NCBI GenBank assembly: GCA_963682055.1
Contig: OY821748.1
Location: 6,114,843 to 6,178,842 of the forward strand
Direction of reading: 5' to 3'
DNA length: 64,000 bases
From: Primula veris
Lineage: Eukaryota; Streptophyta; Magnoliopsida; Ericales; Primulaceae
Translations under genes and position numbers: made by a program
Part shown: piece by piece, positions 24,944-35,524 of the stretch
How the letters are laid out: every line of letters starts with the position of its first letter
Numbering within the stretch: position 1 is the first letter of the stretch
Notes under the pieces: model-generated
Seen by the model: the letters and a program-made list of their open reading frames with translations, nothing else
What the model was told of the DNA's origin: nothing
Databases searched by the model: none

Positions 24944-25393
24944 TTATAGCATAGAGTTGGCTCCTTGAGCATTATATCTTGCTTTGTGACAACGTGTCAT
25001 ATTGTTCCTTTCAATTACTGTCTTGGAGCCACAGGTTTTCGATTTTGACGATTGTCTAAAATCTCGCTTGGCTAGGCGATTCATCGGGATCGCGACAGTT
25101 CGAGGCAAATAACACTTGTCTCGGTTCTCGATTCGTGAAAAAAAATATACACGAAGAGCATTAATATCAGGCAAACAATTTGCCATTGACCCAATAGGAT
25201 TAAAACTACTCACCGGGGTAATTTTTTTTTTTTTTTTTTTATCCAATAACAGATGGGCGATAAAGGAATATGGTGAATATAAATTCACGATACTGCTTAT
25301 GGAATACAATTTCCAAGCTAGTATTTTGGTGAAGGATAGCTCCAATATGTCAATTTCAGACATTTGTTCACCATAGACGTCATCGCGTCTCAA
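24944..25393 (-). pseudogene. copia gag (UBN2-type) remnant
   Basis: The open piece of 149 aa carries SEIDILELSFTKIL and a later NPIGSMANCLPDINAL. These align in order with the 'ML(E)KTFSTFH' and 'RPTG..PFPEVNA' parts of plant copia gag. A poly(T) run at about 25220-25242 adds a Lys run that copy 2 lacks. Confidence 0.6.
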
Positions 25394-25969
25394 ATGTGGC
25401 GGCGGAATAAAATCAACGCCTTAGCATTCATCTCGAGGGTGAGTAACAACAAACTCGTGTTTTACTCATCAAAGATGGCATCCAAAAAAAAATTGGGCAT
25501 CACATTTTCACACATCAGGGTGAGTAACATGTGGTGACAGATTAAAATCAACATTTAAACAGTCATTTCGCAAGTATGTTTTTACGAATTTTCTCATCAT
25601 AGATGGCATCCAGCATGTGTTGGGAGTTCTGGATTATTTTTCATATAAAACGACTGGTTTATATGTTTATGGTTTGCACAATCATAAACTTTATTTCGAA
25701 ACGACAGGTTCGAAAAATAGTTTTGCTTGTAATGTGAATAGGTTCTCATTGATCGAACGACAGGTCGATACAGAGACACCAATTCGGCGAAACATACATC
25801 ACTATATAAACACACTCGGGGAAATTATTATTTAGTCAACCCCTTTCGGTAGCTCTACTTGAAAAACGACCAGGAAAGACGGTGAGGGTGGAGGGCACGA
25901 ATGCCACTTAAAACCCGACCTCATTAGGATATCGACTTCCGCCTATATCTTTCCTAGACATCGTATCCA

Positions 25970-27086
25970 AATAGGTGAGCCTATTTGGGGAAGATTCATA
26001 ATTTTTTCAACTTAAATGTGAATATATATGATTTCGCAATTCTACCATTCATGGCAATAAATAACAGGTATATCTTTTCTAGATAACCACATATATACAA
26101 GGCAGTATAAAATATATTCATGATATTTATCTAATCATGCAGTAGATTTGGTGATAAACTAAATCAATTCAGGATTATCAATCACACAAATTATATCATA
26201 CCAAATCAAATCAAATCAATTAACTGCCATATGGTATATTTATATCTATGGTAATATCAAAAGATATGTTGATTATACTAATAAGATATCAATCAATTAT
26301 CTACGGTTTATTGCCATATAAGTAATTCTATACATGGTAGTTCTAACATGCAAGCAAGCAATATATTTAATTACTAATTTACCATATCACATGCAGGGAG
26401 GGCAAATTTTCGTTATAATTATACAATATACATGTAAGTTCTATATATATGGTAATTTTTAAATCATTGATTACATGTTATGTAACTACATACCATATTA
26501 GACATGAATTACATATGTAATTTTCTTTTAAATGACCATCAACTATTACTAGCTAAATTACACGTGCAGTACATATTTAATAATCTGTAATTCATAGTAC
26601 CAATTAATATATGATATTACCCTATATTGAATTTATAACATTCAACATAAACAAGATATATTCGGTTACATGGGTTCAGTAAACCTAGTTTGACTTTTCA
26701 AAGTCATTAACAATCACATATATACACGCGAATTTCATAGCAAACGTTTTATACATGTGGCAGATTACTAAACATATTATGCAATCATACATATTCTTTC
26801 TTATATACAATATAGACTAGTTCTATAGACAAGTTGTTTAATTAGCAATTAAAACATGCAGGTGTACGTGGCCGGTAGGCTATATATATTATACATACAA
26901 GAGTTTGTTATAGAACACGGGTGGTATACACATATAGTTTTGCAAGTTAAAAAAATATTATGTACCGTTCACACGGTATTTTGGTGAATGTCGATATAAC
27001 AATATTTCAATTAAATCCGGATAAAGCTCAAGGTTTATTTGAATTTAGAATCCGTACTTTGATCTCCGAGAGCAGTGCTGATAACG
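25970..27086 (-). other. AT-rich untranslated leader of copia copy 1
   Basis: About 1.1 kb between the 5' LTR and the gag remnant. It is full of short 'atatggtaat'-type motifs and has no coding evidence. It would include the packaging region. Confidence 0.5.
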
Positions 27087-27308
27087 TGTTATGTGACATA
27101 TTAGCTCGTTATAGATATATATAGAGATATGTATAGATATAGAGAGATATGAGAGAGACAACAATAGAGTCTTTATTAATCAGAATGTATATGAATGTAT
27201 GTAAAATACAAGACCCCTAACCCTCTTTATATAGATAGAGGGGTAGGGTTATAAGCCCACTTGGGCCCATAAAGTACAAGCTCAATAGTCCAATAATATC
27301 CTACAACA
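27087..27308 (-). repeat. 5' LTR of copia copy 1
   Basis: 222 bp; the 5' LTR in the sense direction of the element (minus strand). The TSD ATATT follows at 27309-27313. Confidence 0.92.
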
Positions 27309-27865
27309 ATATTCAATTTATACATTTAATATTTTATCCCATCCGTCATGTAATAAATTTATGATTTTTTTAATTATTCTACACATAATTATTTTCTGAT
27401 TTGATGTGTTAATAAAAATTATTTTAAATCAGGTTGTACAAATTACACACGCATCGCGTGGGCGGATCTCGCTAGTAGTTTAATATTTAAACCATGTGTT
27501 GAGTTTTAAAAATTTTGGTTTGTGCAATCCGGATATGTAAGTTTTGCAAGTTAAAATTGTATATAGTTTCGTAAAAATCATTTATATAGGTACGAAATGG
27601 GTATTATTTTAATAGAGTTTGTAAAATATTTGATGAAGATTAATGAATAATATTTCAGAAGTGAAACTCTATCCAACCTTATTTAATCGTTTTGCTTTCA
27701 ACTTTCTAACATTTGAGAGGTAAATTACTTTATTTAATTGTTTTGTTTTCCATTTTGTAATTAACGTCCCAAAACAAGAATAATATTTCATTTTTAAGTA
27801 AGTTTTTTTTTAAATGGCCTTTTTTAGTAGTCAAATCATTATAGCCTCATATTTAAGCAATAAAT

Positions 27866-28236
27866 AGCTGTTGTTCCACAAATTTTAATGTGTTTTTCCG
27901 GAGTTTTTTTTAACGATATTGATTCAAAACCTTACCCAACACAACCAATTTTAGAATAGGGTCTCATAACATATTGCCTATTGAGGCTCACATTTGATGA
28001 AAATAAGAAATAATTACTAAAGTGGTGGCGTTCCCTTAAATATGAAAACAAATTCGGAATAGGGATTATAACATATTGCCTATTGAGGCTCACATTCAAT
28101 GAAAAAGAAGAAGTAATCACTAAACTGCTGGCGATTCAGTTAAATATTAAGTAATGAATAGTTGTTGTTCCATAAATTTTAATGATTTTTTCTGGATATT
28201 TTAGCGAAATTGATTCAAAACCTTACAAATTATAAA
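27866..28236. repeat. Left outer repeat block next to the foldback element
   Basis: Two direct copies of 'gttgttcca(c/t)aaattttaatg' to 'attgattcaaaaccttac' (27869-27936, 28149-28225) enclose two copies of 'ataacatattgcctattgag' (27967 and 28069). An inverted, diverged version lies on the other side of the foldback element at 29985-30270. Confidence 0.7.
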
Positions 28237-28253
28237 TATTGCCTATGTATGTT

Positions 28254-29932
28254 GGGGAGTTCTCTTTTCAATAGGGGAAATGCTAACCAATATAACAGAC
28301 GTGAACCCACGTCTACGTGGATTTAAATTTTTTTTTTTTTTTTTTTTCCTTTCCTTTCCTTTCCTTTGCTTCATCACGTGGCTGCTGCAATTATTTTCTT
28401 TTCTTCTGTATCTTCTTCTCTTATTCTTCACTTCGTTTTTTATTTTAATATATCAAACAATTTCACAATTTTATCCAAAAACTTCCCCAATTTTATCCCA
28501 AAAAAACACTAACCATCAACCATCAACCATCAAATTCCTTCATATATCAAATTAATATATTTTTTTACCAAATCAACACCACTCTACCACTACAATTATT
28601 CTCAATTTTACCAAAAAAAAAAACATCTCCCAATTTACCCAAAAAAAAAAACTTCCTAAAAAAAAACCCTAACCATCAACAATCAAACTCATTCATATAT
28701 CAAATTAATATATATTTTTTCTCAAATCAACATCACTCTACCACTATAATTATCCCAATTTTACCCAAAAACAAAACATCTCCCAATTTATCCAAAAAAC
28801 CCAATTTTACCAAAAAAAAACTCTAATCATCAACCATCAAACTCCTTCATATATCAAATTAATATATTTTTTTTTCTCAAATCAACCTCACTCTACCACT
28901 ACATTTATCCCCAATTTTACCAAAAAAAAAAAACTATCCCAATTTACCAAAATAAAACCTCCCCCAATTTTACAAAAAATAAATTCTAAGCATCAACCAC
29001 CAAACTACTTCCTATATCAAATTAAGATCATTTTTTTTTTCTCAAATCAACATCACTCTACCACTACAATTATCAAGTAAGTATTTCTTTTTATTATTGA
29101 GTTTTAATTATTTTTGATGGTTAGAGTGATGTTGATTTGAGAAAAAAAAATGATCTTAATTTGATATAGGAAGTAGTTTGGTGGTTGATTGTTAGAATTT
29201 ATTTTTTGTAAAATTGGGGGAGGTTTTATTTTGGTAAATTGGGATAGTTTTTTTTTGTGGGTAAAATTGGGGATAAATGTAGTGGTAGAGTGATGTTGAT
29301 TTGAGAAAAAATATATATTAATTTGATATATGAAGGAGTTTGATGGTTGATGGTTAGAGTTTTTTTTTGGTAAAATTGGGTTTTTTGGGTAAATTGGGAG
29401 ATGTTTTGTTTTTGGGTAAAATTGGGGATAATTGTAGTGGTAGAGTGATGTTGATTTGAGAAAAAAAAAATATTAATTTGATATATGAATGAGTTTGATT
29501 GTTGATGGTTAGGGTTTTTTTTTAGGAAGTTTTTTTTTTTGGGTAAATTGGGAGATATTTTTTTTTTGGGTAAAATTGAAAATAATTGTAGTGGTAGAGT
29601 GGTGTTGATTTGGTAAAAAAATATATTAATTTGATATATGAAGGAATTTGATGGTTGATGGTTAGGGTTTTTTTGGGATAAAATTGGGGAAGTTTTTGGA
29701 TAAAATTGTGAAATTGTTTGATATATTAAAATTAAAAACAAAGTGAAGAATAAGAGAAGAAGATACATAAGAAAAGAAAATAATTGCAGCAGCCACGTGA
29801 TGAAGCAAAGGAAAGGAAAGGAAAAAAAAATAAAAAAAAATAAAAAAAATTTAAATCCACGTAGACATGGGTTTGCTGAACCCACGTCTGTTATATTGGT
29901 TAACATTTCCCCTGTTGAAAAGATAACTCCCC
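28254..29932. mobile_element. Mutator-like foldback element, about 800-bp inverted arms
   Basis: A 1679-bp near-palindrome. Left end GGGGAGTTCTCTTTTCAATA; right end, inverted, GGGGAGTTATCTTTTCAACA. The arms run about 28254-29057 and 29121-29932, with roughly 90% identity by eye and a loop of about 63 bp. Flanking 9-mers are ATGTATGTT (28245-28253) and ATGTATGTA (29933-29941), 8/9 identical, as expected for the 9-bp TSD of Mutator-like elements. Each arm has about four tandem units of about 157 bp. The long open frames here are low-complexity artefacts; there is no transposase, so it is non-autonomous. Confidence 0.82.
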
Positions 29933-29984
29933 ATGTATGTATGTTATGTACAAATGTACTTGTGCATGAGTGTTAAAATTACAC

Positions 29985-30270
29985 GTCAATGCTCTTGTGA
30001 GCCCTTATTCCAAATTTATTTTCATATTTAACTAAATAGCCATTACTTTAGTGATCATTACTTCATGTTTTTATTGAATGTGAGCCTCAGTGGACAATAT
30101 GTTATGAGACCCTATTCCAAATTTGTTTTATATTTAACTAAATCACCAACAGTTTAGTGATTACTTCTTGTTTTCTTATTTTCATTGAATGTGAGCCTAT
30201 AATCAAAATATGTTTTGAGGCACTATTCCAAATTTGTTTTCATATTTAACCGAACTTTTTGTTATCTTTG
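29985..30270. repeat. Right outer repeat block (inverted relative to 27.9 kb)
   Basis: Three degenerate units of 'ttattgaatgtgagcc', 'atatgttatgagaccctatt' and 'ccaaatttgtttt', in inverse orientation to the left block. Together with the left block they make the whole 27.9-30.3 kb locus roughly palindromic. Confidence 0.65.
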
Positions 30271-30937
30271 AATGTGAGCGTCCATATGTTATTGATGCAT
30301 CATGCATTCGTGCCACATCAAAAGGGTAGGAGGAAACATATTTACGTACTTTCGACCATTTTTTTCTCAAAGTTTTTTGGACCATTATACAAAGTCTGCC
30401 TCAAAAGACGCTAATAATAACTTTTTTCACCATTCCTTTAAAACTCAAAAGCAAAACAGCCAGACCTTTAAAACAGCAAGTATATACTTTCACAGTTCCC
30501 CCTTTAATCATCTTCAAAAGCACTTAAAGGGGACTCATGTCCACTGTATAAAATAAGCTGTTGCTAAGTTCAGAGGAAAAAGAGCTTATCCATTTTTATT
30601 TTGTTTTTAATGCCCACCATTCCAATAGTAAAAGGTTTATGGGCCACAATATTTTCCTCAGATCCATTTCTATCATTTCATGAATTTTCACATGCAGCCT
30701 ATCTTATATTTGTCATAGTTTCAAATTAAGCACTGGGGTCCCTAAATCTTGAAAAGTAACTTATTTGATCCCAATTTTAACAGAACATGATAGGTTATAC
30801 TCCCTGGAACTTTGATCACAATACATTAAATTACTAAACCATACATTTACTTCTTTGCAATTTACAGTAGGTGTCAAAATTAAATTCGAAGTTGTTGGTC
30901 AGTTGGTGGAACGTTCATAATGATAGAGTGATAGCCA
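30271..30937. other. Intergenic, nothing supported
   Basis: AT-rich DNA between the inverted-repeat locus and the LINE 3' end; no exon, TIR or TSD was recognised. Confidence 0.5.
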
Positions 30938-33274
30938 TTTTTTTTGGAAAACTAGTAGTCATTTTATTAAGCTGAATGATTCAGGCTGAATCCGCAACAT
31001 ACATGTCTAAGTTGTCAGGTCAAAAAACCGAATACTCAATTACAACATTATCTCGCGCATATATAGCTAAGCAATTTACCGAACTGTTACCCTTCCTGGA
31101 CACCCAACTAAAAGTTCAGTTCCGGTGCTTTGAGAGAGTTCGAATATCCTCAATAATTGCAGAGACTTTCCACGGGCAATATAACAAATTATTTGCACAT
31201 AACTCGATTAATTCGCGGTTGTCAGATTCAAAAATTACACGCTCCCAATGTTGCTCATCTGCCCGAAAACACGCCATCCGTAAACTTTTTGCCTCCGCCA
31301 TGAGTGGAGACGAAGCATTAATTTTACCACTCCAAATGTCAACTACACTACCCGCATGATCCGGAACAATCAAGCCTCCACTTGCCCAATTATTTGGCAG
31401 TTTTATTGCAGCATTCGTATTAATTTTTACAACTCCAAATGGGGGTTTAGACCACACACACGCGAGAGACTTATCATGGTTTATACACGGGACCCTCGGA
31501 GAGCATAATTCTTTAAGGAAATCAGAGAAAAGGCACATCGATATTTTAATGACAAGCTCCGGTATTGGTTGTATCATATTAAAACAAAGTCATTTCTAGC
31601 TTTCAAATCTGCCACCCAACATTTAGTATCATCTCCACCTGGTTTGGCAAACAAGATGCATTCACAATTTCCTCAAACCAAGCCGCCAAAGATGTAATTT
31701 TTTCCGGCGCCATACGAATACCAAGCGGGCATCCAAACCAAACACTACGTGTCCACTCACATTGAAGCAGGACATGTTCACTAGTTTAAGGAAACCTATT
31801 ACATACGGTACATAATGGGTTCTCTGTACATCTTCTTTTAAATAGATTTTCCTTCATAGCTAAGGCATTTGAAATCGCTTTCCAAAAGAACTGTTTCACT
31901 CTCGGCGATGTACTGGCATTCCATATACATTTCCAAGTGGCTTGGTTTATGACAAACGAGGAACAAGGCACTTGATGATTATTTTCATGATCTATTGTGA
32001 TACGATAGCCTGATTTAACGGAGTATATACCATCCCGCGTGAAATTCCAAACAATCATGTCTTCAGCTTCTGATGTGTTAATGGGGATTGAGCAAATTTT
32101 CTCTGCCAAATCATTACTAACAGTGTCACCAAGCAAATTGCGGTTCCAAGTCTTGTTTACTGGACAGATAAAGTCAGCCACTATATTACGTGTACATTCC
32201 TCAGGTTTATTATCACCGACTTTGAAACCAACAGTTCCCGGTATCCACCCATCTTCCCAAAATCGAACTCTCTCTCCAGTCATGATATTCCATCGAAGAC
32301 CCTTTGCAACAATTTTTGTCCTTCCATCAGACTTGACCAAATCCACGACGCTCTCCTACCTTTCGAAGCCTTCATACAATTAACTCTAGGGAAATAAAGA
32401 GCCTTTAGCACCCGCGCCCATAAGTTATCTTGATTATGCAAAAGTCGCCAATATTGCTTTGCTAATAACGCACAATTAAAAGCTTGTAAATTTCGAAATC
32501 CCATACCTCCCCACCATATGTTAACGATTTCGGACGCGACATAGTCTTCCAGCTTTTCCAATGGATCTTAACCTCATCATCACTGCCTCCCCACAAGAAG
32601 TTTGCAATAAGACTATCAATTCGATTACGAAGTGTTTTTGGAACTAAAAAGCACATCATAGGATAGGCTGGGATAGCTTGTGCAACTGCTTTAATAAGCA
32701 CTTCTCTGGCCGCTGATGACATTAGGCCTTTTTTCCAGTATTGTATTTTTGTAAAAATACGATCTCGGATAAAGGCTAGAGTACTACATTTGGATCCACC
32801 CCCACATAGTCGGAAGTCCCAAGTATTTAGAATCTGGGTTAAACATCGCCATCCCACAAATTCTCGCAACTCTTTTTGCAAATAACTTGGGCGGTTAGAT
32901 GAAAAGAAAACCTCAGACTTTGAGATATTTATGGACTGACCGGACGAATTACAAAATTCAGCAAGTACACCCATAAAGCGCTCTAATTCTGTTTTATTTT
33001 CCCTCAGAAAGAAAAAAGCAAGTCATCGGCAAAAAAGGAGATGTGATACCACTTGACAATTTCGACACAACGAGAATGACTTTATGTGGCCTGCCATGAC
33101 AGCCTCGTTGATGCTTTTTGATAGTTCGTCTGCTATAAGTAGAAACAAATATGGTGAGATTGGATCACCGTCGGAATCACATCCCCAATACATTCCATTA
33201 TCTACAAGATCCATTGGTTAGCGAAACCCAATTTCTTCATTACGCGTTCAAGATGATAATATATTTTTCCAGTC
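30938..33274 (-). pseudogene. Decayed LINE (RT, zf-RVT, RNase H), 5'-truncated
   Basis: A non-LTR retrotransposon on the minus strand. From its 5' side: an RT piece with MKKLGFANQW and GDPISPYLFL; FADDLLFF (33010-33035) in another frame; the RT thumb/connection (32974-32462, with FLWGGSDDEVKIHWKSW); a zf-RVT region (32346-31786); and RNase H (31577-31116). The first RNase H Asp appears as Asn (INTNAA), while AEAKSL and ESDN remain. The short poly(A) (T run at 30938-30945) marks the 3' end. Part of RT after WGCD is deleted, and several shifts separate the domains. The 5' side ends at the hAT-like element at 33275. Dead copy. Confidence 0.85.
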
Positions 33275-34055
33275 TAGGGAAAAATCCCGAAATCCTGACC
33301 CGAATTTCTAATTATTTATTTTATATTATATAACATGATATTTTTAATTTCAACACTAAAATGTAAGTTAATCTATATCAAATGAAAGTAATGGGAATCG
33401 AACCTTGTACCTCTAACATGTAATATAAGCACTCTACCATATAAGCTACAACTCGTTTTATTTCATATATTAGTTATAATTAGATAAGTATAATATAGAT
33501 TTGTAGTTTTGAATATATGAAACTATTAAAATAAAAAATATAGTTAAATTAAAAAGTTTTATTGTTACTTAAAAAAGATAAGCGATCATTATTTTTCGAT
33601 TATAAAAATTATAATGATAATTTATCTCATTTATTATGATTATTGTTCCTTGTGTGAATAAAACTAAATAATAAAAGAATCTGATAAAAAACGTATCAAT
33701 TTTTTTATCTAATCCATTATTTGTAATTTCACACTATTTTTTCTACTATATTTTAATTTCTTTTTGCATTTATTAGGAGTGTTATTTTTAAACTATGATT
33801 ATGTTTCGTGTTAATAACATGTTTAGACTTCTCAAATGAAAATTGTTAATAAAAAATGACATTATCGTAAAATAAAAAAGATATGTCGGAAGATTCGGGA
33901 TAAACCTATCCCGACCCTACAGGATCCCGAAAATTCGAGTCCCGGTTTTTGTCGGGTCGAAGTCATATGATTTTTTTTTTCCACTTCCAAAAGTAATCGG
34001 GTCGTAATACAGGTTGAGTGTTTACGGGTCGGGTTCCGACCCTAAACCACCTCTA
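33275..34055 (-). mobile_element. hAT-like non-autonomous element, copy A, with tRNA-like core
   Basis: About 780 bp, homologous over its whole length and inverted relative to copy B at 40631-41477. The ends read TAGGGAAAAATCCCG and, inverted, TAGAGGTGGTTTAGGG. Both ends carry GC-rich 'cgggtcggg' motifs around an AT-rich core. No TSD could be matched, perhaps because the element joins broken LINE pieces on both sides. It has no coding capacity. Confidence 0.65.
33384..33452 (-). ncRNA. tRNA-like sequence with pol III A and B boxes (copy A)
   Basis: On the minus strand an A box (TAGCTTATATGG, 33437-33448, extending to TAGAGTGC) and a perfect-looking B box (GGTTCGATTCC, 33394-33404) are spaced as in a tRNA gene. 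A poor anticodon stem with the seven-base loop ATTACAT lies between them. The acceptor stem does not pair well, so I do not call a functional tRNA. The block is conserved in copy B. Confidence 0.55.
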
Positions 34056-34065
34056 GTTTACACGG

Positions 34066-34165
34066 TCATATCCCATAGTCTTCCAGGATGCGACATAGTC
34101 TTCCAGCTTTTCCAATGGATCTTATAGTCTCACCATCACTGCTTCCCCACCAGAAGTTTGCAATC
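34066..34165 (-). pseudogene. Second fragment of the same LINE RT segment
   Basis: About 85 bp (for example 'catagtcttccagcttttcc' and 'aagtttgcaat') nearly repeats 32535-32610 of the decayed LINE. It encodes IANFWWGSSDGE against IANFLWGGSDDE. It is in the same orientation, just beyond the hAT-like element, and out of order with respect to the LINE. Confidence 0.75.
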
Positions 34166-34559
34166 TTACTTAACAAACACCATACTGTATTTATTATTTT
34201 GGAGTTCACATTGATCAAAACCAACTGATAACAGATAATATTGAAGAATTTAAATATGAAAGTCAAAATATACGATAAAAAGGAAACATCAAACATGGTT
34301 TAGAAACGTTCGAATAAAATCTGTCTGGTATTAGTTTTAATGCATGGGATTTATGCATGTATACAAATATGAAAATTAAAGATATACCACTGTTACGAAA
34401 ATTTCATCAAGTGATCAATATAAACCACTCTGAGTACTATACTGTCTTAAGATGACAGACTTATGGTCCAGAACACAAAGAGCGGCATTGTAATGCCTTC
34501 CTGTAATCTCAAACCACTTTGCATCTCATCCAAAATCCTTCCTTTAAGTGATGAGATGT

Positions 34560-34680
34560 CAGTTTATTGCTGCTAAATTGATGGTAAATAAAACTGTGGC
34601 TAAACTATTGTTAAATTTAGCGACACTCAATTTACCATCAGTTTAGCAACAACGCGTCTGATGGTAAATAGTGAATTGGA
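34560..34680. repeat. Dispersed repeat shared with 13.6 kb
   Basis: Contains 'gctaaactattgttaaattt' and 'agcgacactcaatttacca', the motif pair also seen at 13680-13721. 'gatggtaaat' occurs in direct and inverted form around it. Confidence 0.45.
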
Positions 34681-35041
34681 AGAGTCATACTTTTTTTATG
34701 ACCGCTTCAGTTACTCGTTGTTTTGTTTCCCTCTAGCCTCTTGCCATAATTATGTTGACGTATCCGGATAACGCCATCCACTTCTAGCTCCAATAGAGGT
34801 TCACTGCCTGCTTGTGATAATTACATTTTAGCACTGGTAATTCAGTATTTGAACTTTCTAAATTGGCATAAAAAAACAAATTCTCTTTAAACTAGACATC
34901 AAGAACTAAGTATTTTTTTTGTATCAAAATCAAGTAGTTCTTTAAATCAGACATCCTTCTTAAAATGGCGAAGTAAAAGACTAAGTCTTAAATAATTCAT
35001 ATTATTCCACTTGAACTTAAATTGACATACGATACGAGTTA

Positions 35042-35273
35042 ATTGTTTTGTAGGTGTGAAATGCATCTATTCAATGTATACTAAAAGGATAACGTGAAAT
35101 GTGCATTTAATTGTTAAGATAACCATTTTTTTTTGTGTTCCTGACTATGAATACTATATTGTTTTGTAGGTGTGAAATGCATCTATTCAATGTATACTAA
35201 AAGGATGACGTGAAATGTGCATTTAATTGTTAAGATAACCATTTTTTTGTGTGTTCCTGACTATGAATACTAT
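35042..35273. repeat. 116-bp tandem duplication upstream of the S-protein-like gene
   Basis: Two adjacent copies (35042-35157 and 35158-35273), each starting ATTGTTTTGTAGGTGTGAAA and ending just before 'atactat'. They differ at only about three positions by eye, so the duplication is recent. It lies 250-480 bp upstream of the start codon at 35525. Confidence 0.9.
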
Positions 35274-35524
35274 ACTAGTAGTTTTTATCTAATGTCATTT
35301 AATTAGTTAGTTTGCAATCGTTGTTGTTGATGTCATATGAATTTATTAAAGATTGTATGAGAATAGTGATCGATTGATATTAACAAAATCTTATCATTCC
35401 ATGAATTTGGGAGATTCAATGCACAGTAATTAATATTATAACTAATACGTTTAATTACTTGTTAGCTATATCGTTTATAAAAGGGCACATGAGAACTTCA
35501 AATTATTACCCCAAGTTCAGAGAT

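Larger units (their letters stand above)
20370..27308 (-). mobile_element. Ty1/copia retrotransposon copy 1 (young, coding-defective)
   Basis: Complete LTR element of 6939 bp on the minus strand. It has 222-bp LTRs at 20370-20591 and 27087-27308 that I read as identical base for base. LTR ends are TGTTGTAG..CATAACA (minus strand) and the 5-bp TSD is ATATT (20365-20369 and 27309-27313). The PPT AAAGGGGGAG (20592-20601) abuts the 3' LTR. The primer-binding region next to the 5' LTR reads CGTTATCAGCACTGCTC, not the usual initiator-Met site. Domain order gag-integrase-RT-RNase H shows copia, but the frame is broken by many stops and shifts. Both insertion into the Helitron and zero LTR divergence point to recent movement. 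Confidence 0.9.
20211..27475 (+). mobile_element. Non-autonomous Helitron split by a copia insertion
   Basis: The 5' end is A|TCTATACTATAAATATATG, a standard plant Helitron start. The 3' end has a CACGC-ATC-GCGTG hairpin (27448-27460) and ends CTAG (27472-27475), followed by T. Host A and T flank it as expected for Helitron insertion between A and T. Without the copia element and its duplicated 5 bp the Helitron is about 320 bp. It is too short to encode Rep/helicase and must have moved in trans. Confidence 0.75.

Noticed and set aside
28280..29906. Two similar long open frames (Phe/Leu/Gln-rich), one on each strand
   Set aside because: They are mirror images created by the inverted arms and by poly(T)/CTTT composition; no domain and many stops in the rest of each arm.
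30976..31359. Plus-strand 127-aa frame
   Set aside because: Antisense to the LINE RNase H region, which has clear family motifs on the minus strand.
33384..33452. Functional tRNA gene
   Set aside because: A and B boxes are good, but the acceptor stem does not pair and the anticodon stem is mismatched; kept as tRNA-like only.
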